Origin: Serratia nevei
GTDB lineage: Bacteria > Pseudomonadota > Gammaproteobacteria > Enterobacterales > Enterobacteriaceae
DNA: 38,119 bases
Assembly: GCF_024160145.1 (NCBI RefSeq)
Contig: NZ_JAMYWQ010000044.1
Coordinates: forward strand, 1-38,119
Direction: 5' to 3'
Below the pieces are notes generated by a model. That model was not told the DNA's origin and did no database searches. It saw only the letters and a list, made by a program, of their open reading frames with translations. The translations under genes were made by a program, and so were the position numbers. Positions 1 to 9,413 of this stretch are shown piece after piece (positions within the stretch are counted from its first letter, which is position 1; the number at the start of each line of letters is the position of its first letter).

Positions 1-45
1 TGTGGTGAAATTGATAATGCCAAGAGCCTGGGAAAGTTCCATTTT

Positions 46-74
46 AAGGGTCCATGACGATGCCATGGACCCTT
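46..74. repeat. Perfect inverted repeat beyond dinB 3' end
   Basis: Two 11-base arms, AAGGGTCCATG at 46-56 and its exact reverse complement at 64-74, flank a 7-base loop. A second, smaller inverted pair (AGGATC at 89-94, GATCCT at 103-108) follows. Neither stem is followed by a clean T tract on either strand, so a standard intrinsic terminator is not clear. The interval 1-141 holds no convincing coding sequence. Confidence 0.6.
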
Positions 75-141
75 TGTACAGCAACCACAGGATCGGTCAA
101 TTGATCCTTAAACGATCGGCATTAGGCGACCGCCGGCTTTT

Positions 142-1203
142 TTATTCCCAAGGCAGCGCCAGCTGCCGCTCCAGCTGCGGATCGAGCAGCGTCACATGCA
201 ATCCCACCAGCCGCACGCCGCGCCCTTCGCGCCGCTCGCGCCACGCCTGCCGCGCCACCTCCAGCAAATCCTGCCGGTTCAGCACCGGGAACACGTGCTC
301 CTGGGTGGTTTGCTGAAAATCCTGAAACTTCAGCTTCACGCCCTGTCGGGCGATGTGCAGATCCGGCTTCACCTTGCGCAGACGCATCTCCAGCTCGGGA
401 TAGAGTTTGTCGATAATCAGCGTTTCGCAATCTTCCCAGTCATGAATGTCTTCCGCCAGCGTGCGCTCCACCCCCACCGATTTGCGCAACCGCTCCGCCG
501 TGATTTCACGCCGATCGATACCCTGGCAGCGCTCCCACAGCACCCGGCCGAACTTGCCGAAGCGCTTGAGCAACTGCGCCAGATCGTATTGCTGCACATC
601 GGCGCAGGTGATAAGCCCCACTTCCTCCAGCCGTTTGGCGGTCACCTTGCCGACGCCGGGGATCTTGCTGAGCGGCAGCTGCTGCAAAAACGCCGGCACC
701 TGCGCCGGCGTGATCACGTATTGCCCGTTCGGCTTGTTCATCTCGGAGGCGATTTTGGCAAGAAACTTGATCGGCGCCACGCCGGCTGACGCGGTGAGGT
801 TCAGTTCGTCGGCGATCGCCTGGCGGATCTCCTGGGCGATCAGCGTCGCCGAGCCGTTGCATTGCGGACTGTCGGTCACGTCGAGATAGGCTTCATCGAG
901 CGACAGCGGCTCGATCAACGGGGTATAGCGGGCGAAGATTTCACGGATGTGCAGCGAGGCCTCTTTGTAGGCCGCCATGCGCCCCGGCAGCAGGGTGAGA
1001 TGCGGGCACAGCTTGAGCGCCATCGCCGTGGACATGGCGCTGTGCACGCCGTAGCGCCGCGCCGGGTAGTTGGCGGTGCTGATCACCCCGCGCCGATCGG
1101 CGCTGCCACCAATCGCCAGCGGGATATCGCGCAGGCTGGGATCGTCGCGCATTTCCACCGCCGCGAAGAAGCAGTCCATATCGACATGAATGATTTTACG
1201 CAT
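142..1203 (-). CDS. dinB: DNA polymerase IV (Y family, translesion)
   Basis: Error-prone translesion polymerase that extends primers past damaged template bases; 353 residues, the usual length. The N-terminus [13 protein letters not shown] carries metal ligand D8, and the SLDEAYLDV motif supplies D103 and E104. The C-terminus ends in QLALPWE, resembling the beta-clamp-binding tail of DinB (QLVLGL in E. coli). I chose the ATG at 1203 because it matches the family start and has GGAGG five bases upstream (1209-1213); a GTG six codons further upstream falls inside the LexA box. Monocistronic. Regulation by LexA is strongly suggested by the operator at 1221-1236. Confidence 0.97.
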   Translation of the reverse strand: MRKIIHVDMDCFFAAVEMRDDPSLRDIPLAIGGSADRRGVISTANYPARRYGVHSAMSTAMALKLCPHLTLLPGRMAAYKEASLHIREIFARYTPLIEPLSLDEAYLDVTDSPQCNGSATLIAQEIRQAIADELNLTASAGVAPIKFLAKIASEMNKPNGQYVITPAQVPAFLQQLPLSKIPGVGKVTAKRLEEVGLITCADVQQYDLAQLLKRFGKFGRVLWERCQGIDRREITAERLRKSVGVERTLAEDIHDWEDCETLIIDKLYPELEMRLRKVKPDLHIARQGVKLKFQDFQQTTQEHVFPVLNRQDLLEVARQAWRERREGRGVRLVGLHVTLLDPQLERQLALPWE

Positions 1204-1220
1204 CGCACCCTCCAGTAACA

Positions 1221-1236
1221 CTGTATAAGTATACAG
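1221..1236. promoter_or_regulatory. LexA (SOS) box of dinB
   Basis: CTGTATAAGTATACAG fits the enterobacterial LexA consensus CTGT-N8-ACAG, with an AT-rich core close to the consensus alternating TA. It ends 17 bases before the dinB ATG, close enough to occlude the promoter or early transcript. Binding itself is inferred. Confidence 0.92.
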
Positions 1237-1386
1237 TCAGATACCGAAAGCTCAAGGCCGCAGGGTTCGACGAAAGCGCCGTTTCCGTCAGATATTTCCG
1301 CGTTGTTAAAAAAGCTTAATTTTTCAATAGTATGATTTCCGCCAATCCGTGCGGTTCACCACAACGATAACGACAGGGTACCCTAC

Positions 1387-2280
1387 ATGATCAGATTCTC
1401 TCATTTGTTACTGGCTTCCGCGCTGTCGCTGAGCGCACTGGCGGCCAGCGCTACCGGTCACGCGCCGGCGATCGTCGCCCACCGCGGCGGCACCGCCGAT
1501 GCGCCGGAGAACACCCGCATCGCCATCGAAACGGCGCTGAAAAACGGCGCCGATGCCATCTGGATCACCCTGCAGGAATCCAAAGACGGCATCATCGTGC
1601 TGTATCGCCCTTCGGATCTGAAAGCGTTGACCAACCGGCAGGGCCCGGTTTCCTCCTATACCGCCGCGCAGCTGGCCGAGACCGATGCCGGCTGGGCCTT
1701 CGCCAGGGGTGACGCACATCCGTTCCGCGGTCAGGGCATCGGCATTCCGCGGCTCGACGACGTGCTTAAAGCGTTTCCGCATGTCACCTTCTATCTGGAC
1801 ATCAAATCCCCGGACGCCGATCCGGCGCAGTTTGGCCAGGCGCTGCTGGCGACGCTGGAAAGCACCGGCAGCCTGAACCGCACCCGCGTCTATTCTACCG
1901 ACGTCAAATACCTGCAGGCGCTGCCGCCGGCCATCCCGCGCTTTGAAAGCCGCGACGAGACCCGCACGCTGCTGGCCAACATCACCATGGCGCACCAGTG
2001 CGACGTCAAACCGGACAACCGGCAGCCGCGCTGGTACGGGCTGGAGCTGAAGCGGGAGGTAGAAGTGGTGGAGAAATATACCCTCGGCGAAGGGCGTTCG
2101 AAGGCGTTTCTAACCTGGGATAAAGAGTCGATGGACTGTTTCCGCTCGCAGGGCCCGGCGCACATCATCCTGTTCGGCGTCAACTCGCCGCAGGAGTATC
2201 AGCAGGCGCTGGCGCTGGGCGCCGACGGCGTGATGGTCAACTCACCGGCCGAGGCAAAAAGCTTCCGCAAGGCGAAATAA
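1387..2280 (+). CDS. Secreted GDPD-fold protein with degenerate metal site
   Basis: A 297-residue protein with a signal peptide (hydrophobic residues 5-20, likely cleavage near ASA/ATG at 20-24), so probably periplasmic. The fold assignment rests on HRGG at 32-35, PENT at 40-43, the GAD plus KDG spacing at 54-68, FYLDIKS mid-protein and the closing ADGVMVNSP. Glycerophosphodiester phosphodiesterases normally have an E.D pair after GAD and an HD pair after the DG strand, which bind the catalytic metal. Here those places read W59/T61 and Y73/R74. It may be a divergent enzyme with another chemistry, or a non-catalytic binding protein. It stands alone between dinB and the nqr operon and shares a terminator with nqrM. 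Confidence 0.8.
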   Translation: MIRFSHLLLASALSLSALAASATGHAPAIVAHRGGTADAPENTRIAIETALKNGADAIWITLQESKDGIIVLYRPSDLKALTNRQGPVSSYTAAQLAETDAGWAFARGDAHPFRGQGIGIPRLDDVLKAFPHVTFYLDIKSPDADPAQFGQALLATLESTGSLNRTRVYSTDVKYLQALPPAIPRFESRDETRTLLANITMAHQCDVKPDNRQPRWYGLELKREVEVVEKYTLGEGRSKAFLTWDKESMDCFRSQGPAHIILFGVNSPQEYQQALALGADGVMVNSPAEAKSFRKAK

Positions 2281-2304
2281 AAAACCCGGCCAAGGCCGGG
2301 TTTT
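2281..2304. terminator. Bidirectional intrinsic terminator between GDPD gene and nqrM
   Basis: CCCGGCC and GGCCGGG arms (2285-2291, 2294-2300) with a two-base loop, flanked by AAAA on the left and TTTT on the right. It therefore works as an intrinsic terminator in both directions, ending the GDPD gene and the nqr operon. Confidence 0.9.
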
Positions 2305-2306
2305 CG

Positions 2307-2534
2307 CTACAGAATGCGGTGCTTGTCCAACTGCTCGCGCCGCAGTGCCGCTTTGGCTTCGCGCTTTTTGCGCGCATCGCAGGGTTCCGGGCAGTCGCAG
2401 ACTTTCTCCATCCCCAATGCGGTGATGCCGCCGCAGCTGCCCTGCAGGCTTTTGCGTTTGAACACGTAGCCCAGCGACATGCCGCCGACGATCAGCAGGA
2501 ACAACACGAAGGTGGCGGCGAATACCGTCAGCAT
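2307..2534 (-). CDS. nqrM: Na+-NQR maturation factor NqrM
   Basis: A 75-residue protein of the NqrM (DUF539) family, needed to assemble Na+-NQR, probably by delivering iron to the NqrD/NqrE site. One N-terminal membrane segment (about residues 3-25) is followed by a cysteine cluster, C34, C46, C48 and C52, then a charged Arg/Lys-rich tail. It is the last gene of the operon. Its GAGG ribosome site overlaps the apbE stop region seven bases upstream, which suggests translational coupling. The shared terminator lies just beyond its stop. Confidence 0.93.
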   Translation of the reverse strand: MLTVFAATFVLFLLIVGGMSLGYVFKRKSLQGSCGGITALGMEKVCDCPEPCDARKKREAKAALRREQLDKHRIL

Positions 2535-2541
2535 AGCAACC

Positions 2542-3573
2542 TCACGAACTCTTCTTCAGATAGGGTTTGAACGCATCCGAATAACGCTCCTCAAACCCGT
2601 CGGCGGTTTTCACGATCATGAACACCGGGATGCCCAGCAGGTTAGCCAGCGCCATGCCGCGTTCCGGCCCCATCACGTTCAGGCCGGTGGACAGGCCGTC
2701 GGCGGTCATACAGGTCGGGCTCAGCACGGTGATCGACACCAGGCGGTGGTTGATCGGCCGGCCGGTGACCGGATCGATGGTGTGCGAATAGCGCACCCCT
2801 TCCTGCTCGAAGTAGTTGCGATAGTCACCCGAGGTGGCGATCGACATCTCTCCCGGCTGGATCACCAGCTGCGCCTGCTGCTGCGTGCCGGCGGTCGGGC
2901 GCTCGATGGCGATGCGCCACGGCTTTTGTTCGCCGTTGTGCCCGCGGGTGCGCACCTCGCCGCCGATATCCACCATGTAGTTTTGCACGTGTTGCGATTG
3001 CAGATACTCCGCCACCACGTCCACGCCGTATCCTTTGGCGATCGACGACAGGTCGACATACAGCTCGGGGATGCTTTTCACCAGCGCGCTGCCCTGCACC
3101 GCCAGTTTGTCGGCGCCGGTCCAGGCGCGGCGGTGCGCCAGCTCCGCTTCGCTCGGCACTTTATCCGGCCGCCCTTCCGGGCCGAAGCCCCATAGGTTGA
3201 CCAACGGCCCGACGGTCACATCCAGCGCGCCATCGGTGACGCGGTTGATGCGCAGCGCTTCGCGCACCACCTCTGCGGTCGCCGGCGAAACCGGGAACGG
3301 CCGGTCAATGTCGCGGCTGGCGTTGAAGCGGCTCAGCTCGGAATCCGGCCGGTAGGTGGACATCTGGTCGTTCACCTGCTCCAGCCGTTTATCGATCTCC
3401 GCCTGCATCTCGCGCGCCGACGGCGTATCGTCGCCGGTCACGTAACGGATCGAATACGAGGTGCCCATGGTTTTACCCGTCAGATCCACCTGTTCCGGCC
3501 CGCAGCCGGTCAGCAGCAGGGTGGCGCTCAGCGCCACGCCCGTCAGCCAGTTCTTCATCGCCAATGCGCGCAT
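2542..3573 (-). CDS. apbE: FAD:protein FMN transferase (lipoprotein)
   Basis: A 343-residue ApbE-family protein that covalently attaches FMN, taken from FAD, to threonines of NqrB and NqrC in a Mg2+-dependent reaction on the periplasmic side. The lipobox LTGC puts lipidated cysteine at C24. Family signatures include MGTSYSIRY near the start, then LYVDLSSIAKGYGVD, the GGEVRTRG strand and the late TADGLST segment. It begins directly after the nqrF stop (TAAATG). An alternative ATG at 3558 (MKNWLTG) would still leave a signal peptide but has a poorer ribosome site. Its substrates are encoded upstream in the same operon. Confidence 0.95.
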   Translation of the reverse strand: MRALAMKNWLTGVALSATLLLTGCGPEQVDLTGKTMGTSYSIRYVTGDDTPSAREMQAEIDKRLEQVNDQMSTYRPDSELSRFNASRDIDRPFPVSPATAEVVREALRINRVTDGALDVTVGPLVNLWGFGPEGRPDKVPSEAELAHRRAWTGADKLAVQGSALVKSIPELYVDLSSIAKGYGVDVVAEYLQSQHVQNYMVDIGGEVRTRGHNGEQKPWRIAIERPTAGTQQQAQLVIQPGEMSIATSGDYRNYFEQEGVRYSHTIDPVTGRPINHRLVSITVLSPTCMTADGLSTGLNVMGPERGMALANLLGIPVFMIVKTADGFEERYSDAFKPYLKKSS

Positions 3574-4797
3574 TTAGCCACCAAAGTCATCCAGCATGAT
3601 ATTTTCGTCTTCGACGCCCAGATCTTTGAGCATCTTGATCACCGCAGCGTTCATCATCGGCGGCCCGCACATGTAAAACTCGCAGTCCTCCGGCGCCGGG
3701 TGGTTCTTCAGGTAGTTCTCCAGCAGAACATTATGGATAAAGCCGGTGTAGCCGGTCCAGTTATCTTCCGGCTGTGGATCCGACAGCGCCACGTGCCAGG
3801 TGAAGTTGTCGTTCTCCGCCTGCAGCTGGTTGAAGTCGTCTTCATAGAACATCTCGCGCAGCGAACGCGCACCGTACCAGAAGGTGATCTTGCGCTTCGA
3901 GTTCAGGCGCTTGAGCTGATCGAAGATGTGCGAACGCATCGGTGCCATGCCCGCGCCGCCGCCGATGAAGATCATTTCGGCGTCAGTGTCCTTGGCGAAG
4001 AACTCGCCGAACGGCCCGGAGATCGTCACCTTGTCACCGGCTTTCAGCGACCAGATATAGGAAGACATGATGCCCGGCGGCACGTCCGGCTTGTTCGGCG
4101 GCGGTGTGGCGATACGCACGTTGAGCATGATGATGCCCTTCTCTTCCGGGTAGTTGGCCATCGAGTAGGCACGCACCGTGGTGTCGTTCACCGTCGAGCG
4201 GTAGCGGAACAGGTTGAATTTGTCCCAGTCGCCGCGATACTCCTGCGGCACGTCGAAGTTGGCGTAGCTGATGTCGTGCGCCGGGGCTTCGATCTGAATG
4301 AAGCCGCCCGCGCGGAACGGCACGTCCTCGCCATCGGGGATCTTCAGCTTCAGCTCTTTGATAAAGGTGGCTTTGTTATCGTTGGAGATAACCTCGCACT
4401 CCCATTTCTTCACGCCGAAGATCTCTTCCGGCAGCTCGATCTTCAGGTTCTGCTTCACGTTCACCTGGCACGCCAGGCGGCAACCCTCTTTCGCTTCGCG
4501 CTTGTTGATGTGCGAAAGCTCGGTCGGCAGGATATCGCCGCCGCCCTCTTTGATTACCACCCGACACTGACCGCAGGAACCGCCGCCACCGCAGGCCGAG
4601 GAGACGAAAATCCCCTGGCTGGAGAGCACGTTGAGCAGCTTGTCGCCCGCCGGCGCATGGAAGCTCTTATCCAGATCGCCGTTGATCTCCACCGCGATGT
4701 CGCCGGTGTTCACCAGCTTCGATTTGGCGAACAGGATCAGCAACACCAGCACCATCACGATGGTGGTGAACATGGCTACGCCTAAAATAATTTCCAT
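3574..4797 (-). CDS. nqrF: Na+-NQR subunit F (NADH dehydrogenase subunit)
   Basis: The 407-residue electron-entry subunit: it oxidises NADH through FAD and passes electrons to a [2Fe-2S] centre. There is one N-terminal membrane helix (about 3-24), then a ferredoxin-like domain with cluster ligands C69, C75, C78 and C110. The ferredoxin-reductase module has FAD motif RAYS at 209-212, NADH-site [10 protein letters not shown], and ends in the aromatic-free DDFGG tail. Numbering is one off from the Vibrio cholerae ligands as I recall them. It lies 15 bases downstream of nqrE. Confidence 0.97.
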   Translation of the reverse strand: MEIILGVAMFTTIVMVLVLLILFAKSKLVNTGDIAVEINGDLDKSFHAPAGDKLLNVLSSQGIFVSSACGGGGSCGQCRVVIKEGGGDILPTELSHINKREAKEGCRLACQVNVKQNLKIELPEEIFGVKKWECEVISNDNKATFIKELKLKIPDGEDVPFRAGGFIQIEAPAHDISYANFDVPQEYRGDWDKFNLFRYRSTVNDTTVRAYSMANYPEEKGIIMLNVRIATPPPNKPDVPPGIMSSYIWSLKAGDKVTISGPFGEFFAKDTDAEMIFIGGGAGMAPMRSHIFDQLKRLNSKRKITFWYGARSLREMFYEDDFNQLQAENDNFTWHVALSDPQPEDNWTGYTGFIHNVLLENYLKNHPAPEDCEFYMCGPPMMNAAVIKMLKDLGVEDENIMLDDFGG

Positions 4798-4812
4798 AAA
4801 TTCTTCCCGCCT

Positions 4813-5409
4813 TTACAACTGAACACCGGAGAAGGACATGAAGCCCAGCGCCATCAGTCCGGTGGTGATAAAGGTAATGCCCAGGCCGCGCAGTCCCGCC
4901 GGCACGTTGGCATACTTGAGTTTTTCGCGGATCCCCGCCATGGCGACGATCGCCAGCATCCAGCCGGTGCCGGAGCCGATGCCGTACACCACCGATTCGG
5001 CGAAGTTGTAGTCGCGCTGCACCATGAAGGACACGCCGCCGAAGATGGCGCAGTTCACGGTGATGAGCGGCAGGAAGATGCCGAGCGCGTTATACAGCGA
5101 CGGGAAGAAACGATCGAGGATCATCTCCAAAATTTGCACCAGCGCCGCGATCACGCCGATGAAGGTGATGAAGTTGAGGAAGCTCAGATCGACGCCTTCC
5201 ACCAGCGCGCCGTCGCGCAGGATCAGGTTGTAGACCAGGTTGTTCACCGGCACCGAAATGCCGAGCACAATGGTCACCGCGATGCCCAGGCCAAACGCGG
5301 TCGAGACCTTCTTCGACACCGCCAGGAAGGTACACATCCCGAGGAAGAACGCCAGCGCCATGTTCTCGACGAACACCGCGCGCACAAACAGGCTGATATA
5401 GTGTTCCAT
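4813..5409 (-). CDS. nqrE: Na+-NQR subunit E
   Basis: A 198-residue integral membrane protein with about six hydrophobic helices. Together with NqrD it forms the inverted-topology pair that holds an iron centre within the membrane. The two expected iron ligands are present, C26 (FLGMCTF) and C120 (TVNCAIFGG). Related to RnfA/RsxA; nqr context and the paired cysteines decide the call. It starts six bases after nqrD ends. Confidence 0.97.
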   Translation of the reverse strand: MEHYISLFVRAVFVENMALAFFLGMCTFLAVSKKVSTAFGLGIAVTIVLGISVPVNNLVYNLILRDGALVEGVDLSFLNFITFIGVIAALVQILEMILDRFFPSLYNALGIFLPLITVNCAIFGGVSFMVQRDYNFAESVVYGIGSGTGWMLAIVAMAGIREKLKYANVPAGLRGLGITFITTGLMALGFMSFSGVQL

Positions 5410-5415
5410 CGGCCT

Positions 5416-6045
5416 TTACTCCTTTTCGATCTGCGCCGGCTTCAGAGTGCGCAGCACCCAGATCAGCAGGCCGATGATGAAGAACGCGCTCGGCGCCAGC
5501 AGGAACAGGCCGTTCGGCTGATACCAGCCGCCGTTCTGCACCGTTTCCAGCACCGGGACGCCGAACAGCTTGCCGGAGCCGATCAGCTCGCGCAGGAAAC
5601 CGACCAGCACCAGGATCACCCCGTAGCCCAGCCCGTTGCCGATGCCGTCCATAAAGCTCTCGATCGGCGGCGACTTCATGGCGTAAGCCTCGGCGCGCCC
5701 CATCACGATACAGTTGGTGATGATAAGACCAACGAACACCGACAGCTGCTTGGAGATCTCGAACGCATAGGCGCGCAACAGCTGATCGACCACGATCACC
5801 AGCGAGGCAATGATCGCCATCTGCACGATGATGCGCACGCTGTTGGGAATATGATGACGGATCAGCGAGATGAAGAAGCTGGAGAACGCCGTGACCAGCG
5901 TCACCGCAATGGTCATCACCACCGCCGTCTCCAGCTTGGTGGTCACCGCCAGCGCCGAACAGACGCCCAGCACCTGCAGCGCAATCGGGTTATTGTCGAA
6001 CAGCGGCCCCAGCAGGACCCGTTTTATCTCTTTGGAATCAGCCAT
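5416..6045 (-). CDS. nqrD: Na+-NQR subunit D
   Basis: A 209-residue membrane subunit, homologous to RnfE and partner of NqrE. Iron-ligand cysteines occur at C29 (VLGVCSAL) and C112 ([12 protein letters not shown]), the positions known for Vibrio NqrD. About six transmembrane segments. Its start overlaps the nqrC stop by eight bases, so translation of the two is likely coupled. Confidence 0.97.
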   Translation of the reverse strand: MADSKEIKRVLLGPLFDNNPIALQVLGVCSALAVTTKLETAVVMTIAVTLVTAFSSFFISLIRHHIPNSVRIIVQMAIIASLVIVVDQLLRAYAFEISKQLSVFVGLIITNCIVMGRAEAYAMKSPPIESFMDGIGNGLGYGVILVLVGFLRELIGSGKLFGVPVLETVQNGGWYQPNGLFLLAPSAFFIIGLLIWVLRTLKPAQIEKE

Positions 6046-6829
6046 TTTTCAGCGCTCCTTCACGAACTTTTTTCAGGAACGGGCCGAAGCCGTGCTCGCC
6101 CAACCAGAAATCAAACGTATGCTGCACGCCGTTGGAGGTCAGCGTGGCGCCGGACAGGCCGTCCACCCCGTGCACATCCCCCTGACGCGCGCCGCCTTTC
6201 ACCACGCGGATCGCCGGCTGGCCGTTATCGTCGAACAGCTGCTTGCCGACCCACTGCTGGCGCCAGGCCAGGTTCTCGACCTCACCACCCAGCCCTGGAG
6301 TTTCCCCCTGGTCGTAGTAGGTGATGCCCTTGACCGTGTTGCCGTCGTTATCCAGCGCCACGAAGGCGTACATCATCGACCACAGACCGGTGCCGTATAC
6401 CGGCAGCACAATCTTGTTCACCTGGCCACTTTCATCGCGCACCAGGTAAATTTCCGCCTGATTGCTGCGGCGCTTGATGCCGGCCGGATCGTCGCCCGCC
6501 GTCAACGCCACGCTTTTGGCGTCGTCGCGCAGCGCAGCGCCCAGATCGAACGCCGCCTTACCGGCGACAAACTCGCCGCTGCTCAGATCCACCAGACGCG
6601 GCTCGATGCGCTCGCTGTACAGACTCTTGACCTGCTCGCTCTCCATTTTCGGCTGCAACAGGCCGGCTACGTCGAGGATATTGCGCTGCTTATCGAGCAG
6701 CTTTTGCTCCTGCTGTTTGGACTTCAGGCCGACGGCGGAGCCCGCCACCACCACTGAACACACCAGACACAGCAGCAGCACCACCAGCAGCGTTTTACCG
6801 ATGCCGTCGTTTTTCGCTTCATTCGCCAC
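6038..6829 (-). CDS. nqrC: Na+-NQR subunit C (covalent FMN subunit)
   Basis: A 263-residue subunit with one N-terminal membrane anchor (about 12-34) and a periplasmic FMN-binding domain. The flavinylation motif [10 protein letters not shown] gives T229 as the residue that ApbE would modify. The [13 protein letters not shown] segment is also typical of this domain. It overlaps nqrB by 11 bases and nqrD by 8. Confidence 0.97.
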   Translation of the reverse strand: MANEAKNDGIGKTLLVVLLLCLVCSVVVAGSAVGLKSKQQEQKLLDKQRNILDVAGLLQPKMESEQVKSLYSERIEPRLVDLSSGEFVAGKAAFDLGAALRDDAKSVALTAGDDPAGIKRRSNQAEIYLVRDESGQVNKIVLPVYGTGLWSMMYAFVALDNDGNTVKGITYYDQGETPGLGGEVENLAWRQQWVGKQLFDDNGQPAIRVVKGGARQGDVHGVDGLSGATLTSNGVQHTFDFWLGEHGFGPFLKKVREGALKNG

Positions 6830-8060
6830 GGGCTTTTCTCCGCTTGATGTTGGCCTGCACCACCAGATAATCGAACAGCGGTGCGAACAGGTTGGCGAAC
6901 AGGATCGCCAGCATCATGCCTTCCGGATAGGCGGGGTTGACCACCCGGATCAGCACGCACATCACGCCGATCAGAATGCCGTACCACCATTTCCCCTTGT
7001 TGGTGAAGGAGGCGGAAACCGGGTCGGTCGCCATAAAGATCATGCCGAAGGCGAAGCCGCCCAACACCAGATGCCAGTACCACGGCATGGCGAACATCGG
7101 GTTGGTATCGGAACCGATGGCGTTGAACAGCAAGGCGGAAGCCACCATGCCGAGCATCACGCCGGCGACGATGCGCCAGGAGGCCACGCGGCCGAACAGG
7201 ATAATCGCCCCGCCGATCAGGATCATCAGCGTGGACACTTCACCGATGGAGCCGGGAATGTTGCCCAGAAAAGCGTCCATCCAGCTGATGGACTGGCCGG
7301 TGGCCACGTTGCTCAGGCTGTGCGCCCCGCCTGCGCTCCACTGCGCCAGCGGCGTCGCGCCGGAGAAACCGTCTGCCGAGGTCCACACCAGATCGCCGGA
7401 GATCTGCGCCGGATAGGCGAAAAACAGGAAGGCGCGGCCGGCCAACGCCGGGTTGAGGAAGTTGCGCCCGGTGCCGCCGAAGATCTCTTTGGCCACCACC
7501 ACGCCGAAGGTGATGCCCAGCGCGGCCTGCCACAGCGGCAGGGTCGGCGGCACGATCAGCGCGAACAGGATAGAGGTGACGAAGAAGCCTTCGTTGACCT
7601 CATGCTTGCGGATAATGGCGAACAGCACTTCCCAGAAGCCGCCGACGATAAACACCACGGCGTAGATCGGCAGGAAGTAACAGGCACCCAGCACCATCTT
7701 GCTGACCCAGCCGGCATCAGCCGCCAGCGAGGCACCGAGCCACTGCGCCAGGCGATAATGCCAGTCGCCCGCCAACACCTGTTGCAGCTCGTCGCCGCTG
7801 TACAGATGATGCAGCGCCGGGATCGCCTGCTGGCCGACGTTGTACATGCCCCAGAACATCGCCGGGAACACCGCCAGCCACACCAGGATCATCATGCGTT
7901 TCAAATCGATGGCGTCGCGCACGTGCGAAGCGCCGCGCGTCACCGTGCCGGGGGTATAAAACACCGTGGTGGTCGCTTCATACAGCGGGTACCACTTTTC
8001 CAGTTTGCCGCCCGGCGTGAAGTGATGCTCTATCTTCTCAAAATAATTCTTCAGGCCCAT
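6819..8060 (-). CDS. nqrB: Na+-NQR subunit B (membrane subunit, covalent FMN)
   Basis: A 413-residue polytopic subunit, related to RnfD, that carries covalent FMN, binds riboflavin and quinone, and is thought to form the Na+ path. The motif DGFSGATPL places acceptor threonine at T236, the same number as in Vibrio cholerae. The [16 protein letters not shown] segment is conserved in NqrB/RnfD. It begins three bases after nqrA. Confidence 0.97.
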   Translation of the reverse strand: MGLKNYFEKIEHHFTPGGKLEKWYPLYEATTTVFYTPGTVTRGASHVRDAIDLKRMMILVWLAVFPAMFWGMYNVGQQAIPALHHLYSGDELQQVLAGDWHYRLAQWLGASLAADAGWVSKMVLGACYFLPIYAVVFIVGGFWEVLFAIIRKHEVNEGFFVTSILFALIVPPTLPLWQAALGITFGVVVAKEIFGGTGRNFLNPALAGRAFLFFAYPAQISGDLVWTSADGFSGATPLAQWSAGGAHSLSNVATGQSISWMDAFLGNIPGSIGEVSTLMILIGGAIILFGRVASWRIVAGVMLGMVASALLFNAIGSDTNPMFAMPWYWHLVLGGFAFGMIFMATDPVSASFTNKGKWWYGILIGVMCVLIRVVNPAYPEGMMLAILFANLFAPLFDYLVVQANIKRRKARGE

Positions 8061-8063
8061 CGG

Positions 8064-9413
8064 TTATCCTTCCTGCTCAATCTTGGTCAGCACCTCGCGC
8101 AGCACCGGCGCGTACTCATACTTGCCGGGGCAAACGAAGGTGCACAGCGCCAGATCTTCCTCGTCCAGTTCCAGACAGCCCAGCGCCTGCGCGCTGTCGC
8201 TGTCGCCCGCCAGCAGATCGCGCAGCAGCAGCGTCGGCAAAATATCCAGCGGCATCACCCGCTCGTAGTTGCCGATCGGCACCATGGCGCGCTCGCCGCC
8301 GTTAGTGGTGGTCGAGAAGGCGAACAGTTTGTTCTTCAGGAAGTGGCCCAGCGTGGTGCGGGTAATGGAGAACTTGTTCGGCGAAGGCACGATCCAACCG
8401 AACAGCTCTTTGTCGCGTCCTTCTTCCAGCACCGACACCTGCGAGTGGAAGCGGCCGAGCCAGGCATTCGGCCCGGCGGCGTGCATGCCGTTCAGCACCG
8501 AACCGGAGATCACCCGGTTCTCGCCGTCTTTCAGGCGGCCGGCGGTCAGCTCATCGAGGCAGGCGCCCAGGCGGGTGCGCAGCAGCGCCGGCTGCGCCAC
8601 CTGTGGCCCGGCCAGCGCCACGACCCGGCGGGTATCGAGCTTACCGGTGGTGAACAGCGTGCCGATGGCGATGACGTCCTGGTAGCCAATGTGCCAAACG
8701 GTTTTCTTCAGGCTGACCGGTTCCAGGAAGTGAATGTGGGTGCCCACCAGCCCGGCGGGATGTGGGCCGGCGAATTCGCTGTAGGCGATCTGCGGGCCGC
8801 TCTGCTGGCCAACCGAGGCGCCGGCGGCGTGGCATACGTGTACCTTGCCCGCCGTCAGGCGCGCCAACACCACCAGCCCGGCGTTGAACGCCGCCTGCTG
8901 TTCGGCGATGATCACCTGCGGAGCGGCGGCCAGCGGCTGGGTATCCATGGCGGTAACAAAAATAGCGCGCGCTTCACTGCCGGGGCTCGGCGTTTTGCTG
9001 AACGGACGGGTGCGCAGCGCGGTCCACAGGCCGCTGGCGATCAGTTCGCTCTCGACCTGTTCGCGCGGCAGCTGGGCCAACTCACCCAGCGGGTAGTGCG
9101 CAAACTCGAGCTGCTCGTCGCCGCCGTTTTCCAGCGCAATCACCACCGATTGCAATACGCGGCGCTCGCCGCGGTTAATCGCGGCGATACGGCCGCTGGC
9201 GGGAGCCGTGAAGAAAACCCCGGGGTTTTTCTTATCTTCGAACAACGCCTGGCCTTTCTTAACGGTATCGCCTTCCTGCACCAGCATGGAGGGACGCATT
9301 CCGACATACTCTTCCCCAAGCAGGGCAACATGCTGAATGTTCGGGCCGTCTTGGATCGCCTGAACCGGAGCCCCGGCTATCGGCAGATCTAACCCTTTTC
9401 TGATCTTAATCAT
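8064..9413 (-). CDS. nqrA: Na+-NQR subunit A
   Basis: The 449-residue first gene of the operon, encoding the cytoplasmic subunit implicated in quinone binding. The N-terminus [16 protein letters not shown] is diagnostic, followed by a lipoyl-like barrel segment ([18 protein letters not shown]). The RnfC-like middle contains [17 protein letters not shown] sequence, and [19 protein letters not shown] closes the protein. No canonical ribosome site is evident upstream of the ATG, which stands out given presumed high expression. The promoter must lie in the long interval 9414-9967. Confidence 0.97.
   Translation of the reverse strand: MIKIRKGLDLPIAGAPVQAIQDGPNIQHVALLGEEYVGMRPSMLVQEGDTVKKGQALFEDKKNPGVFFTAPASGRIAAINRGERRVLQSVVIALENGGDEQLEFAHYPLGELAQLPREQVESELIASGLWTALRTRPFSKTPSPGSEARAIFVTAMDTQPLAAAPQVIIAEQQAAFNAGLVVLARLTAGKVHVCHAAGASVGQQSGPQIAYSEFAGPHPAGLVGTHIHFLEPVSLKKTVWHIGYQDVIAIGTLFTTGKLDTRRVVALAGPQVAQPALLRTRLGACLDELTAGRLKDGENRVISGSVLNGMHAAGPNAWLGRFHSQVSVLEEGRDKELFGWIVPSPNKFSITRTTLGHFLKNKLFAFSTTTNGGERAMVPIGNYERVMPLDILPTLLLRDLLAGDSDSAQALGCLELDEEDLALCTFVCPGKYEYAPVLREVLTKIEQEG

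Noticed and set aside
6462-9392. 976-codon open frame antisense to nqrCBA
   Set aside because: It is the complement of three clearly conserved genes. Long antisense frames are common in GC-rich coding DNA; its protein is His/Gln/Arg-rich with no domain.
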